Source: Bedellia somnulentella | Lineage: Eukaryota > Arthropoda > Insecta > Lepidoptera > Bedelliidae | NCBI GenBank assembly: GCA_963576735.1 | Contig: OY755187.1 | Coordinates: 5,208,001-5,272,000, forward strand | Direction: 5' to 3' | Length of the DNA: 64,000 bases | Shown here: positions 1 through 12,300 of the stretch, in pieces | Layout: every line of letters starts with the position of its first letter | Numbering within the stretch: the stretch's first letter is position 1 | Notes under the pieces: model-generated | What the model saw: the letters and a program-made list of their open reading frames with translations, nothing else | Told to the model about the DNA's origin: nothing | Databases searched by the model: none | Program-made: the position numbers and the translations under genes

Positions 1-795
1 TATGAAGATTACCAATGATCGAACTTTTCAACGCGTTATATCTTCAAAATGGTGGCTTTTAGGAAAAAAATTATTGATATCTTTTTTGTAGAGAATTTTC
101 TGATCTACAATTTTATACTGGGGTGATTTTGCGAAAAAACTCACCGTTTCGCTTAAAATCGCAAAAAACTCATTTTTTTTACCTTTGACCTCGTGTAAAA
201 TTTTTAGCACACCTCGGAACGATGGGGACTTTTGAGGTTTCATTTATAACCATGTTTTGAACAATTGTGCCAATTTTCAGCTTCTTATGAATTTATGTAA
301 CCTTCCTCCTTATTTTAGGCCTAAATTGACCGGACTAGAGGCAGAAGATTGTTTATCCACATTGACTCTTTTACCATTTCACTGTCATCCATTCACACCA
401 TAAAAATAATTTCGATATTATATCGAAAGGCCATAAGTGAGAAACTAAGTTAATTCGCAATACTTATATGTGCGGAAATATATTCGCAGAATATTCTAAA
501 TATAAAACATACCAAAAGCGTTGAATTGAAGTATAAATTCTATCACTATTAAATCGCTGCACCAAATAATATGATGTCTTCTTTTATCACCAAATAATAA
601 GGCCAACTACTGACAATGGTCATTGTATCCAATTCGACTAATGATAGTTATAATTTATAACAGTACTAATTAAAGATCATTGGTTAAAAACTCTAAAAGA
701 TTCCATACGCTACTGTATCATTACGGCTGCTAAAATATTCCAAACACACATCTTTGTTATATTCTTATTTACAATCATATATTTTTTATACATAA

Positions 796-830
796 CTAGT
801 GGTCCGCACCGGCTTTACATAGGTAGTGTT
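796..830 (-). mobile_element. Possible Helitron-type 3' terminus
   Basis: The minus strand reads CCGGTGCGGACCACTAG then T, with a weak CCG-GTG-CGG stem. The 5' end was not located. Confidence 0.3.
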
Positions 831-1083
831 ATACAGAAGCTACCCCTTTATTTGATTCATGGCCGTGAGTATATGTATGTATGTTATACGAACACTGCTT
901 ACCCCTTATGACATTTCACGTGTTAATATGAACCGTATGTTCCTTCTGAATTTTGTAGCTATCTATTGGTGATAGCTTTTTTTAATTGGATGAGCGGTTT
1001 CGGAGCATTTGTTGATTGTGAGTATATTATTATTATATTTTATTATTTGTCGTATTCATTACAGGCAAACAGGCACAAAATCA

Positions 1084-1330
1084 AATACATACATATACTC
1101 ACGGCCATAAATCCCAAAAAAGGGTAGCCAGAGCTTCAGAGCTAGTAACTCCTCAGCCGCATTTGGAAGTTAATATGGGAAAAGATGCTAGAAATAAAGT
1201 ATCGTTGGTGGTGGGTCTCCAACCGCATCGCCCAAAACCCACTTAAAAAACCGCCATGCCCTAAGTCGCCTCTCCGACACCCGTGGGATAGAAAGGGGTA
1301 GTGACATTCTAAGCCGACACTACACGGCAC
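1084..1330 (-). mobile_element. SINE-A copy
   Basis: Complement of the consensus: TGTAGTGTCGGCTTAGAAT at the right end, GGCGATGCGGTTGGAGACCC in the middle, CCGTGAGTATATGTATG at the left end. Confidence 0.85.
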
Positions 1331-1401
1331 CTTCCGCAGAATCAAATCTTCATTTTAATAATAAGTATAGAAATGTAATAATTTAATAATTAATAATAAT
1401 T

Positions 1402-1505
1402 TTCCCCACTCACATTTCCAAAAGTGGCTGAGTAATTTATAATTCCTTAGCTCTGGCTACCCCTTCTATGGATTTACAGCCGTGAGTATATGTATGTATA
1501 TGTAA
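1402..1505 (+). mobile_element. SINE-A 3' part
   Basis: CCCACTCACATTTCC then CTCTGGCTACCCCTTCT and GCCGTGAGTATATGTATG. 5'-truncated copy in the opposite orientation to its neighbour. Confidence 0.75.
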
Positions 1506-2060
1506 TAAGCAGATAGATATAGAATATGTTTTGTAGTCAAATCCATTTATTTTTCCACTCTCAAAGCGGACCTAGCACGACAAGGAGGTCCAATTCAGCG
1601 GTAGAAATTTATTGGCTGAGATAATGAAAAACTTCGTTGTCAAGGGTTAAAAGCACAGCCTCCTATTGACAGAGGCATGGGTTCGAATCCTGAACTCCAA
1701 AGTGTCTTTTTTAAGTCATGCAGATTGTGAGGCCGGTATCACGTGAGCGTACAGACATTGCAACATGTCACGTGATATTCAGAAGTTCCTTTGCGACCTC
1801 TTAGGGGAAATACACCGTGATGACGATAATGGCCAATTAAAATCTGGTCACGGAACGACAGAGCGTTAAAATTGGTTACATGAACGGGAAAGCCCATAGC
1901 ACAACTGACTTGTCAAACGCGAGCCAGTGCCAAATGGGATGACTCAAACTTGTACTTGGTTAGAAATTTATTATCCGGTTATGATAAGAGGTATATGATT
2001 TACGAAAATATGTGTGTGAATGTGTTCAAAACAGAGCACACAACAGAAGCCGTTAGAAGA
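1506..2060. other. No gene seen; possible decayed tRNA-derived repeat
   Basis: GCATGGGTTCGAATCCTGAA near 1676 is B-box-like, and the following GGTATCACGTGAGCG and CACGTGATATTCAGAAGTTC resemble decayed SINE-B. Nothing codes. Confidence 0.35.
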
Positions 2061-2195
2061 GCAAGCACGAGCGCTATTTTATCGACACGATAACGGTTAC
2101 AATGAGATGGCAGTGTACGATACTAAGTAAGTGCGTAAGAGATGGCCGCTTTATCCCACGTGATAACTAGTTTAAACAGCGCTCGTACTAGCCGG
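2061..2195. mobile_element. Short MITE, copy 1
   Basis: GCAAGCACGAGCGCTATTTT at the left and AGCGCTCGTACTAGCC at the right form inverted ends. Between them are GATGGCAGTGTACGAT and TACTTAGTA-type words shared with the copy at 13.0 kb. Confidence 0.7.
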
Positions 2196-2399
2196 GCAGA
2201 TTTCATTACAGATAAAGATATACATAAATATATTTTTTTTACAATCGGAAATGTTCTTTACAAATCTCAATATTGTCCTTTGCACTAGGCACAGCCTGTC
2301 TGTAACGCTGTAAAAAAGTTATTTTGAAATGCTTTGCAATCTCAGCTTAGCTTACTTTACTTTTTTATATAATACCCACAACAATGGGTTATTCGTATA

Positions 2400-2500
2400 A
2401 TTCGAATGTTTTTGTTCATGAAAACCTCATGTGGGGATTATTACTAATAAATAAAGGATAAATAAATGTGTCGATTTTTTTTTTCCTTTATTTGTCCTTT
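2400..2500 (-). repeat. Tail fragment of the tRNA-like SINE
   Basis: TTCGAATGTTTTTGTTCATG and CCTCATGTGGGGATTATTAC match the tail of the repeat at 46040-46100. The tRNA head is missing. Confidence 0.55.
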
Positions 2501-2670
2501 ATTTATTACTGGGTTATTCGGATAAACTACGATAGCCCTGCCTTGAAATGCCTTGAATGCACTGTCCAAGTAAAACTTAGGTATTCTGAACTCGTATGCC
2601 TGGCAAAAATGACGCTTGATGGTCAGAAGTATCAGTACGTAGAAGTAAGAACACATAGTATTAGAAATAT

Positions 2671-2909
2671 ACATACATATACTCACGGCTCTAAATCCCT
2701 AGAATGGGAAGCCAGAGCCAAAGAATCAGAAATTCCACAGCTACTTTTGGAAATGGGAGTGGGGAAAAGATGGTAAAATAAAGGTTTTTGGTGATGGGTC
2801 TCCAACCGCATCGCCCAAAAATCCCTTAAAAGCCCTAATACCGTTAGTAGCCTCTTACGTACACCCACCGGAAGAAATGGGGTAGTGCTATTCTAAGCCG
2901 ACACTACAT
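2671..2909 (-). mobile_element. SINE-A copy with short target duplication
   Basis: Nearly full-length. AGTATTA occurs just outside both ends (2657 and 2911). Confidence 0.85.
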
Positions 2910-3439
2910 GAAAGTATTACTGTTATTTGTTATCATTATAATTAGTACAAGTTATATTATTTATGTCGATGTACGTATCACATAGCTGTGTAAACATGGA
3001 GTAATAGAATCGCAGTGATTGCGTTACGCAAATAATAACAAAATGCCATATAAGACTATCAAATTGAGAGAACCATTACAAATAAAACTCATTAACCGTA
3101 CTAGTAAACATTACATTCAGATAAATCATCATTGGATGATGATGAGGACTATGATACCCCAAGAGTCGATCGAACTCAAAGAACCAGCAGCTATTAAAGC
3201 CGCTCTATGGGTAATAATACTAAAGGTCAAGTAGAGCCTTCACCCAGCATCTGTGACGGTTTGGTAAGGTGTAAGAACGTCCTACGAAGTTGTAACAAAT
3301 CTTTCAAGATATTTCAACAAGACTCACACACACAAAGCCAAATCAATGTAGTTTTGGTTAAATATGTATTTAACTGAATTCAACGCCTCTGAAGATTGTG
3401 CCCCTATAAATCCTTATCATAATCCAACTCATCTAAAAA

Positions 3440-3625
3440 CTCAAAACGCTCACGCCTAATATTCCCGAAGGGGTTGGCAGAGGTACTAATACTTCTGAAC
3501 ATCACGTGACATTGTCACCTGGTGTTCAGAGTACCCGCGTTTTGCTTGGACAGTGTATTCACGTGTTAGGGGGCAGGCCTATGGCCGTTTTGCACGAATA
3601 CACTACTGCCACATGACTCAGATTA
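3440..3625 (-). mobile_element. SINE-B copy (tRNA-derived family), body only
   Basis: CCCGAAGGGGTTGGCAGAGG, CTTCTGAACATCACGTGACA and GTGTTAGGGGGCAGGCCTAT are the family hallmarks, here in the reversed sense. Confidence 0.8.
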
Positions 3626-4317
3626 GCCATACTACACAGATCAAGTTAGCCGCTAGAAAGATACAGAATCACCTTTGGTAAGGGATACTAACTGGATGAT
3701 ATAATTAATCATATATAATACAAATATATACATCCAAGCCTAAGAAACAATTGTTTATGTTCATCACATAAATGTTGCCCTCAGCTTATAGTGAACGGCT
3801 TACGTCACAATACAAGATCATACAAAAAGTCGTAAAATTCAATACAAATTGTGTGGCTCCTCATTAACACATAATTTAGCGGAAGCAATGAAACATCTAT
3901 GAGCATCTTACTATTTTATGATACCTTAGTATTTAATGCGAAAACATTTTTATACTGTTTGGAGCGAGTGTCGGTATATATAGGAATATTATATGTGAGT
4001 GATGAAACGCAGAAGCGCATGGAATGCAGAATAAAATATACTAGCAATACCGATAATATTTATTTTTTAATAATTAATTTGTATTATGATTATTTATGTA
4101 TTTATAAACGAAAAAACAACTTCTTCAGTGTTCTTGGCAGATGAATTTTTTGTTATAAATTTTGAACTACAAGTACCACATTCTTAAATCTTTGTTATTC
4201 CTGAATTTTATATTAAATATATATTGACATATGACACACATCAATTTAACCCCAAAGTAAGCACAACTTAATGACTAGTTGTATGAGATAATAACCATTC
4301 ATTTTATAAATTAAATA

Positions 4318-4392
4318 ACACTTAGCACGATTCAAACCCGCAACTGGATCCAGATGCTACCCACTTAACCACTTGGCCATAGATCTCTGTGT
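4318..4392 (-). repeat. Isolated tRNA-like sequence
   Basis: The minus strand has ATGGCCAAGTGGTTAAGTG (A-box type, Leu/Ser-like D-arm) and TGCGGGTTTGAATCGTGC (B-box). I could not build a closed acceptor stem, so it is probably a SINE head rather than a tRNA gene. Confidence 0.4.
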
Positions 4393-5189
4393 TGTAAACA
4401 AAGCTCTGATGAACACTCAACCATTCTTTGTATTTCTACCTTTCAGTTTTATCTTAATTAGTTACTAAGTGTTAACTTTTGTTGTAACAATCCTGGGCCT
4501 TCTAAAGAAGATTGTGAGTATGATGACTACATCACTATTTTATCTTAAGAGGAAATTCACCAAGACCATTAGTACCTTCCACCGGAAGACAATAAATGAT
4601 TTTAACATCTCCAAAATTTCTTAGAGTAGGCCAAAAAATATATAACGACTTTCATTAAAAAATGTGAACTTTACCCTCTGCAAATTTTATGAAACATACA
4701 TGATTTTAATAATTTTATACCTTCATTTTCTTCAAATAATATTAAATTTTAAGAAAACAAGTACAATTTGTTATTTTTGTAAGTTCATTATCATTACACA
4801 ACAGTCTATATATATGTCCCACCAAGAGGGGGCCTTTTCTGTATAGGGTGATTTGGCCAACAACCACTATGTCAACCTAATGCAGTTTGACAGACAAAGA
4901 AAAGTGACATGTACAAATAATACAATACTTGTGGACTGCCCCAGCTTCGCACAGGTAGGCTTATACTTTGAATATATGTGTGATGTTACATAGCCTGTGT
5001 TTCTTTTAAAAGTTGGTGCATAAATGATAAAAAGTCTCATTCTCCTGGTTATAAGCTGCCTGCCCACAAATTATGAGCCATTTGTGGGGTATAAATAGTG
5101 TAACTAACATACTAACATAACAATCATATAAATACACAAATACAAGATTTTTATATACTGGAAATGAAATTTGACAGTACATGCATATA

Positions 5190-5715
5190 TAAATATACTC
5201 ACAGCTGTAAATCCATAAAAGGGGCAGCAAAAGCTTAAAAATAAGAAATTCCTCAGGCACTTTTGGTAGTTAAGTGGAGAAAAGAAATAAAGAAATAAGT
5301 ATATAGGTTGTTAGTCATCTTAATCTGTTTATAACATAATTTAATGTTTTTTGACATGAATTCCTCATGTGGGGATTATTACTCATAAATAAAAGATGTT
5401 ATTAAAGGAAAGAAAAATTTCGACACTGGCGGGGTTCGAACCCGCGACGGGGGCGTATACCCGAAGGTCGCGGGTTCGAACCCCGCCAGTGTCGAAATTT
5501 TTCTTTCCTTTAATAACATCTTTTATCTGTTTATAACATGTCCATTTTTAAACGGTTTTATTTTTAATATATTATCACCACACTCAGTTTTAAAGAGTCT
5601 CCAACCGCATCACCTGACAATCCATAAAAGCCCTAATGGTTATAGTTACCGCTTATGAAATTGAGATGAAAATATTGGTTCATGTTATACTGAGCTGAGA
5701 CTACACAGCAATACA
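5190..5715 (-). mobile_element. SINE-A copy split by an insertion
   Basis: 3' part at 5190-5285 (ATACTCACAGCTGTAAATCC) and 5' part at 5595-5715 (GAGTCTCCAACCGCATCACC to GACTACACAGC). Between them lies the tRNA-derived inverted repeat, so that insertion came later. Confidence 0.7.
5389..5526. repeat. Perfect 60-bp inverted repeat containing a tRNA 3' half
   Basis: Arms 5389-5448 and 5467-5526 are exact complements around an 18-base spacer. Each arm includes GTCGCGGGTTCGAACCCCGC, a T-arm with B-box, then CAGTGTCGA and a T-run. It is inserted in a SINE-A copy and derives from the tRNA-like repeat seen at 45.8-46.2 kb. Confidence 0.95.
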
Positions 5716-5764
5716 AAATATTAAAACACCAACCATATATTAAAACAACCAAATTGTAAATTTC

Positions 5765-5812
5765 TGTTTGATGTGCAATAAAGAGTTATTCTATTCTATT
5801 CTATTAACAATT
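5765..5812 (+). mobile_element. LINE 3' tail with ATTCT repeats
   Basis: GATGTGCAATAAAGAGTT followed by ATTCT repeats is the same terminus as the minus-strand LINE end at 39889-39925, here in plus orientation. Confidence 0.6.
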
Positions 5813-6451
5813 ATCTGTGATAAATAAACAAGAAATTAGATATTGGTGTAGGCCCAACTCAGCATATGTAGACACATCTCCGTCATGGCAAATGGTGGTG
5901 TTCCCACTGTATAGTGCTAACTAGCTGTGTGTGACTTGCTATCAAAATTGTTATATTTAAAATGGATATTAAAATACCATAGCCTATGCATTATGGATAC
6001 CATTTTAATGAAAATAAGTAAATGTAATAGAGAAGTTGGCAATACAAATGCAACAGTAAACTCTTATATTGATGTATCAAGTTTCATTTATCCACACAAA
6101 GTGATTATATTATTTTATAATCTTTGTCAATTTATAAACATGCCAGTTTTTGGTGCAACCTTATTTTGAACAAGATAAGCAAAACTATAACATACATAAA
6201 TTCTTATAAGAAAAGCTTAGACACAACAGTTGTTTTTTAGTAGCAGTAGTGATGCCCTGAACTGATGTTTAATAGCCTTATTAGGACCAATGCCACAAGG
6301 TCATATCATACTGTCAAGGAAACTTAACCTGTAGATGAATTTGCTGAAAATCTAAGCGCCGTTAAAAAACACAAAGTCTGAATAGAGAAGGGCGACAACA
6401 GGTGTGATAATAGGTCCAAACTAATTTATTATATCCAGTGCCAAAACTCAC

Positions 6452-6611
6452 TCTGCTCATTAGAAGCTTGCATGGCTGACTCGCTGACAAACGAACCGGA
6501 CCGGACCACGGGACCCCATCTCCGGCCACCATCTCTAGGCTCTGTCCTTTCCTCACATCTACTCGCATCCAGTGCAAACACACACAGATAAATCACTAAA
6601 CCGATACGCAT
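6452..6611 (-). CDS. Possible first coding exon of a secreted or membrane protein
   Basis: From ATG at 6611 the minus strand reads MRIGLVIYLCVFALDASRCE, a good signal peptide, then a polar stretch with RDGGRRWGPVVRSG. It ends at A|GTGAGT after 53 codons plus one base. GC content is clearly higher than the surroundings, as for the other real exons here. An in-frame ATG at 6626 would add five residues. I do not recognise the protein and found no phase-compatible second exon in 1-6450. It could instead be chance. Confidence 0.4.
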
Positions 6612-6679
6612 TGTACCACTAATCAAATGAAAACACTTTACAACACGAAAACACTCCCACTTTTTACTTTAATAGACAC

Positions 6680-7740
6680 ATAATAAAATCATGCATGAAA
6701 GAGTTTTTTAAGGCCACATTTGACTTTATTTAATTACAAAAATGTTAAGTTTTATCACAGCCAAAAAATTCTGTGACGAACGAGACGAGGTCACGATTTT
6801 ATCTTCCTGACAGCTGGCGGCTGTCATAAATGTGACATAACACAGAACAGAACATGAGAACATTATATTTTACTCTAGTGCCACAACGAGTCTGGAATGC
6901 AAACCAAATAGATTAGCCTGTTATTAATGGCAAATTTGTATTATTTTATCAGAAAACAGTGGTTCATCATAGATATGCATGGATAGTGTGTTTCCTAGTG
7001 GTATTTAAAAGAAATTTATCACAAGCATATGCAGGCATGCGTAGACAGAGACTATCGATCTTCCCTTTATACCTGCGATACTGCCAAACTTATTTGTGTC
7101 CATGGTGTCAAGGACTTCCTTTCTTAGATTATATTTGTGTTTCACTCTTTATCGCTCTATCAAGTCATCACTTATTTAAATTACTTTACTACATATCAAC
7201 AAAACTTTATTTCTAAAACACACAAACAGCCTAATGGACCGTAAATTATTATCAGTATTAGAGCTGTGAGCGATTTCAGACTGCCACGGACGGGACTATA
7301 TTTATTCCAGTCTTATTTATTTATTTTACAAATTTTGTACGGTGAGGCAATAAATGAAGGTAGATTTACAAGACGTAATGTATTTACGTAGTATCTCCAT
7401 GTGGTCTATGATATTTTCTATGAAATGAAGTCTTGGCTCAAAACATTTGGCAACCGTGGCCGTGAAAATATTTATGAAAAAAATTGAGAGTAGTCTCGCT
7501 CGGCGCTCGGCCATTCGGCCTTTTCAGGCTTGCCAGCTTGTGAGAATTGCCGCGAGCTGCAGGGAATATTAAATTGATTGGGAATTATTTTTTGAGGGAA
7601 TTAATACGGGGAATTCATAGCTAATAATAGATATAGATGTTTTCTATAAATCGACTTCAATGTTGTTTTTACATTTAAAAATCATCAAAGTTAACATATG
7701 ATGCGGTTCGTCGGAGGGCGATAGAAGATAAAAAACTAAC
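6680..7740. other. No confirmed gene
   Basis: Between the possible signal-peptide exon and the hAT-like element. The minus strand from 7514 has an open frame MAERRARLLSIFFINIFTAT with a weak donor near 7387; I do not trust it as an exon. The rest shows only the small RTE remnant. Confidence 0.4.
7038..7103 (-). mobile_element. RTE 3' fragment, degenerate
   Basis: GTAGACAGAGACTATCGATC then GATACTGCCAAACTTATTTG follow the complement of the RTE C-terminal coding end. Confidence 0.5.
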
Positions 7741-7755
7741 GCGACACTACGTCGA

Positions 7756-8482
7756 CAGTCGTTCAAGTTAGGCTTGGGTAGATCCAGCTCCGCGAGGTGA
7801 TTCGAATCACCAGGTTCAGGCTCAGTTCCGGTACTGAATCCTCTTAACCGGGCCGGATCGCGGAACGTAACGATTGCTATCTTACTTCGCGGAACGTAAC
7901 GATTGCTATTGACATACATTTAAAAATCAATTAACTCATATGTATAATGATTCTGTTTGTGTACAGGCTAGGTTCGCTAACATACAAATATTCATATGTA
8001 AAAAATTAAATAATATTTAGAAACATCTTAACAACATCTACACACAAATATATGCAAATCAGAAAGTTACACAACATAAAACACTATCGTATTTATAATA
8101 TCACAATAAACACCATTATTTATGAAAATATTGATAAATCTTTTAAACGAAATTGGCAAACAAAGAACACAAAAGGACAGCTCTCTTTTCGTCTCTGTCT
8201 CCCGAGTTCAAATTGTATTACATTCTTGTCTCCCTCTCACATTCAGCAAGCAAATGTAACGGTAATAATCGAACCGATCCTGAACCTGATGCCTGAGCCT
8301 GTTGTTCGAAAACAATAGAACCGAGCCGGTGCGGCCGCGGCCCGGTTAAGCGAACTCGCACCTGTTAAGAAAGAGTGGGGCTGGTTAGGCCAATCAGGCT
8401 CACGCAGAGATTCGAATCATTTGAATCCACCGAGCCGGACCTACACACGGCTAGTTCAAGTTTGAAATCTAGTAATCCACAG
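7756..8482. mobile_element. hAT-like TIR element without coding capacity
   Basis: Inverted arms: GTTCAAGTTAGGCTTGGGTA near 7760 with CTAGTTCAAG near 8452 reversed, and GATTCGAATC near both ends. The interior has inverted GC-rich blocks (TTAACCGGGCC). The 8-base TACGTCGA flanks it at 7748-7755 and 8483-8490, the duplication size of hAT elements. The outermost bases are not a clean inverted match. It also contains a 22-base direct repeat, CGCGGAACGTAACGATTG at 7858 and 7888. Confidence 0.5.
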
Positions 8483-8489
8483 TACGTCG

Positions 8490-9290
8490 AAGGGGGGTAT
8501 TGTTTCCTATTAAATATTAGAGGGTAAATTTTTTGTGTCACCGTACGAACCCTAAGAAATTTGCTAGTGCAACATTGAATGGTAAAAACTTACTAGAAAG
8601 GGACAGGGGCAAAGCCAGATATAGTTTATTTTTTTATTTATCATGAACATCTAATAGATGTTAATAACAATAATATTATTATTAATAATAATTAATAACT
8701 AACGGCGTGAGAATATGTATGTATGTATGTATGTATCTAATAGATGTCCACTGGTCCTGTGCTCCAACTGCATTGCTCAATAATAATAAAAAAAAAACCT
8801 CTTATATTCTTAATTGTCTTTTGCAAACACCCACGGGAAGCCATGTAGTAGTACAACTCTAACTCTATTTCAATTTCAAGTAGTGAGTGGAAGCCATACT
8901 TTTTCATTTTGTGCTAATACTGAAAATTGATTCAGCATTCAGTTCATGAATGTATACAAAGCTCAAGAGGTTTGCGAAGATCCTACAATGCCATGATCGA
9001 TAGTTTCTGACTGAGTATTTTGAAAGTTTTTTTAATTGGGGAATTTTCCTAAAATGAATGAGATTCTGATCAAAGTCCTAATGTGTGGAATTTATTAAGT
9101 ATATTTTTTGGGATATGATAAATTAGCATTGGCATCCCCAAAACCCACATTGTATGCTTGCTGTCAAAATAGATGACCTTTGCGTTTGTAAACAAAAATA
9201 AGGATATTTTTTCTTCTTTATTTCATTGGTTTCTTTTCTGTTTTCTATCAACTAATCAAAAGTGCACGCAGTTTGTCCTAAAGAATCAAG
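8490..9290 (+). other. CREBL2 upstream region
   Basis: Probable promoter and 5' UTR region. Holds TATG microsatellite scraps near 8720 and a RTE remnant. The last 120 bases are T-rich. No clear TATA or CpG island. Confidence 0.35.
8940..9015 (+). mobile_element. RTE 3' fragment, degenerate
   Basis: GTATACAAAGCTCAAGAGGT, TTGCGAAGATCCTACAATG, GATCGATAGTTTCTG match the RTE coding end (EVCQDR, RSIVSA region). Confidence 0.5.
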
Positions 9291-9341
9291 ATGAACATTG
9301 ATTTTGAGGCTATGGCTGTGCTAGAGGAGGAATCTCAAAAC
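9291..9341 (+). CDS. CREBL2: CREBL2 exon 1 (coding part)
   Basis: Seventeen codons, [17 protein letters not shown], followed by the strong donor GTGAGT. It ends in phase 0. The acidic N-terminus is not conserved enough to identify alone; the call depends on phase-compatible joining to the basic-region exon. The upstream 200 bases are pyrimidine-rich and may be 5' UTR. Confidence 0.8.
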
Positions 9342-12300
9342 GTGAGTATACGTTCTTTGTCTTTCTTACATCTGCATATCTATATTTGTCAGTTTATACT
9401 TAAAGGAACCAATTCATCACTGCAGAAGCAGCGTATTTCGTGTTTTAGTTTCTTGATATCATTTCAATATAATCTGTCTTTCTTCTTAACCAAAACAAAT
9501 TTCATAACATGGATATATACACCAGTGATTCATATTGCAGTTCAATGTAATGCACATGTTTTATCTGATATCTGAGCTATTTTAAAACTTAGCTGCGTCA
9601 AACTGTGAATATACAACTTATTCTAAGCCAAATACAATGTAAGGTACACTAACAAAGTGAGTAAGAATATGTTCCCTTAGCAATGGAGTCATAATAGTTT
9701 TAAATTTTATTAATGTAATGATTTTCTTTGATAAGATGTTATTTTGAATTTTATTTGGAATACTGCATTTGAGGCAGCTTATTTGGTATTCAGCTCATAG
9801 CGCCACCCAATATTAGGTATTACAGACCAGACTATACAGAGGATTAGTGACCAGGTAGCATAGCATTTATGCCTTCTTTGATAATATAAAAATGACCCTA
9901 TGATCTTACATTGTATTGTTTTGTTAACGGGTATTTTCCGCAAGTTAATATCTACTTTTCGCCAATTTTGTGTACTATGTTCCTGCATTTGAAATTTGTA
10001 ATATCTTTTAAACATTACATTAAATTGTATGATACAACAAGCCTCCCTGATCTATAGTAAATGTACAAAACCATTAAATAAAATAAATAAGCCATTTTAC
10101 ATGATAAACACAACGGATAAGAAATTATATTTATGCCTTATAGACAGATACAATCATAATATATAAGTAGACCTGTAGATGTTGTATAATGCTGTAAAAC
10201 ACTATTTTTAATGATGTTTCGAGAGGATGGATGATAAGAAATTGGTAAAGGGATCTATTGAGCTAATTTTAGCAGAAGATGGCCACAGAGGACACACTTG
10301 GACCAAATCGAGAGTGTGCTCAAAAAGGCAGGCATCCAAAGTATGAAGATTAAAGGAGCATTAATGAAAAGATTGATGGATGTAGACAAAGCTAGACAGG
10401 TTTACCAGGATTGTACTCAGTGGCAATCAGTAGTCACTGCCTACCCCAATGGGAACTAGGGGGTGTGAGTATATGTATGTATGAATGATCTTGTAGGGTT
10501 CATCCAGCATTTGCAATTTAAGCAAAAAGAAGGTGTTTATTTACATTACTTTCAAAACCTCCTGAGTCAACCCATATAGACTTTGCTTATGAATCTATTC
10601 TTCTATTTAAAAAACTGCATCAACATCCATTGCATAATTTAAAGATTTAAATTTATAGAGATAGACAGCAGTAAGCAATTTTTTTTATACTATATATTGA
10701 TTTTATATTGATTGTTCTAAAATAATAAAAACGAATAAAAATATCACATTTTTGTATGTCACCCTAGAGATATTACTTACTGGTTGTTTAAGAAAAGTCA
10801 GTATCTGAATACAATCTTTGATGTACTTAATAACTTTAGTCCTGCTTTGTTTAGGGTCAGTATAGGCAGATCTACAGCAAAAGCCATATGAAGATCCTTA
10901 CTAAGGACCGATGTCATTAATTTCAGTAAGAACTAGTTAATAGATGGATGATAGACAATTGGTAAAAGGGATCTATAGAGCTAGTGTGGATGGTAATGTT
11001 AGTAGAGGATGACCACGGAAAACACACTTGGACCAAATTGAGAGTGTGCTCAAAAGGCTGGCGTCCAAAGTATGAAGAATAAAAGAGCATGTATAAAAGA
11101 TTGATGGATGTACACGAAGCTAGAGAGGTTTGTCAGGATCGTACGAAGTGGCAATCGATAGTCTCTGCTACCCCAATGGGAACTAATGGCGTGAGTATAT
11201 GTATGTATGTATGTAGTTAAAGGCTCTAGCTTTGCATGGATATAATTTTTCTTCATATATCTAGAGTTTCCTCAATCACTGCTGACCCCTTTACAAATTG
11301 GCTTGATGATATATATATCCTATGTTTCTTCTGAAGGTTTCTAGTGTTGAGTGAATATTTGAAATTGGCTGAGTATTTTCTGACCCAATTTTTTACAGAT
11401 AAATAAATCAGATTTTCCTCTTTACTTAATGAAAGAAAGAAAATTTGTTGTTTCTTATGACATCATCTATATGTCAGTGAAGTCCCATCAAAATATATCC
11501 AGCTGTTCCATACATTAGCTGGAACAAACAGTACTTAAGAAATTATGCTCATTAAGTTTTTTAAAATTACAAAAAGACACTCATAGTATAAGATCCGCTG
11601 CTGAATCTCTACGTTCATAACGTACAAAGTCAAACACACATTTTAACATAAGTTTATGAATAGGAGAATACACTGACAAGACGCAGCCAGGCAAAAGTGG
11701 CCGCAAGTAATTTTAATTTAATTAATGTTTATTATTTTCTGGAGACAAATTTCGTTCACTTGTTTCGAAATATAATAACATCCCCATCATAGCAGTGTAT
11801 ATAAAGAATATAAAAATCCATGGGTGCCGTTGCAAATTCGGCCGCAAACTACCTGGCAGCCAGGTGTAAGTAGGTTATATTTTGAAGTGTTTTATACGTT
11901 CATAAGTTACACGCATATTTCTTATATGAAATTAAAGCTATTTTTTTTCCTAATATGATAATACATAGCTGCCTGTGAAAAAGCGGCCGCAAATTAGGGT
12001 TGCCATCTGTTAAAAACGCGATATATCCATATATATTTCACAAACTGTGCTATTATTTCTATTTATATTTTATGACTTATATAATAACTATATTTATATT
12101 TTTTAAATACTTACTTACTTACCTATACTCACGCCCATTATTCCATCGGGGTAGGCAGAGACTATCGATCGCCACTTAGTACCATCTTGAAAAACTTCTC
12201 TTGCTTCCCTTACATTAATTATTCTATAGCATGTATGAGATGCTCTTTTATTCTTCTCACTTGGGACCCTCGCCTTTATAAGAATGTTTTTTATTATCTA

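Noticed and set aside
4905..4990. Another Helitron end (CCCCAGCTTCGCACAGGTAG)
   Set aside because: Resembles the Helitron 3' hairpin region but lacks the CTAG end and any partner; too decayed to call.
7326..7514. Minus-strand frame MAERRARLLSIFFINIFTAT as a first exon
   Set aside because: Weak donor, no homology recognised, no following exon.
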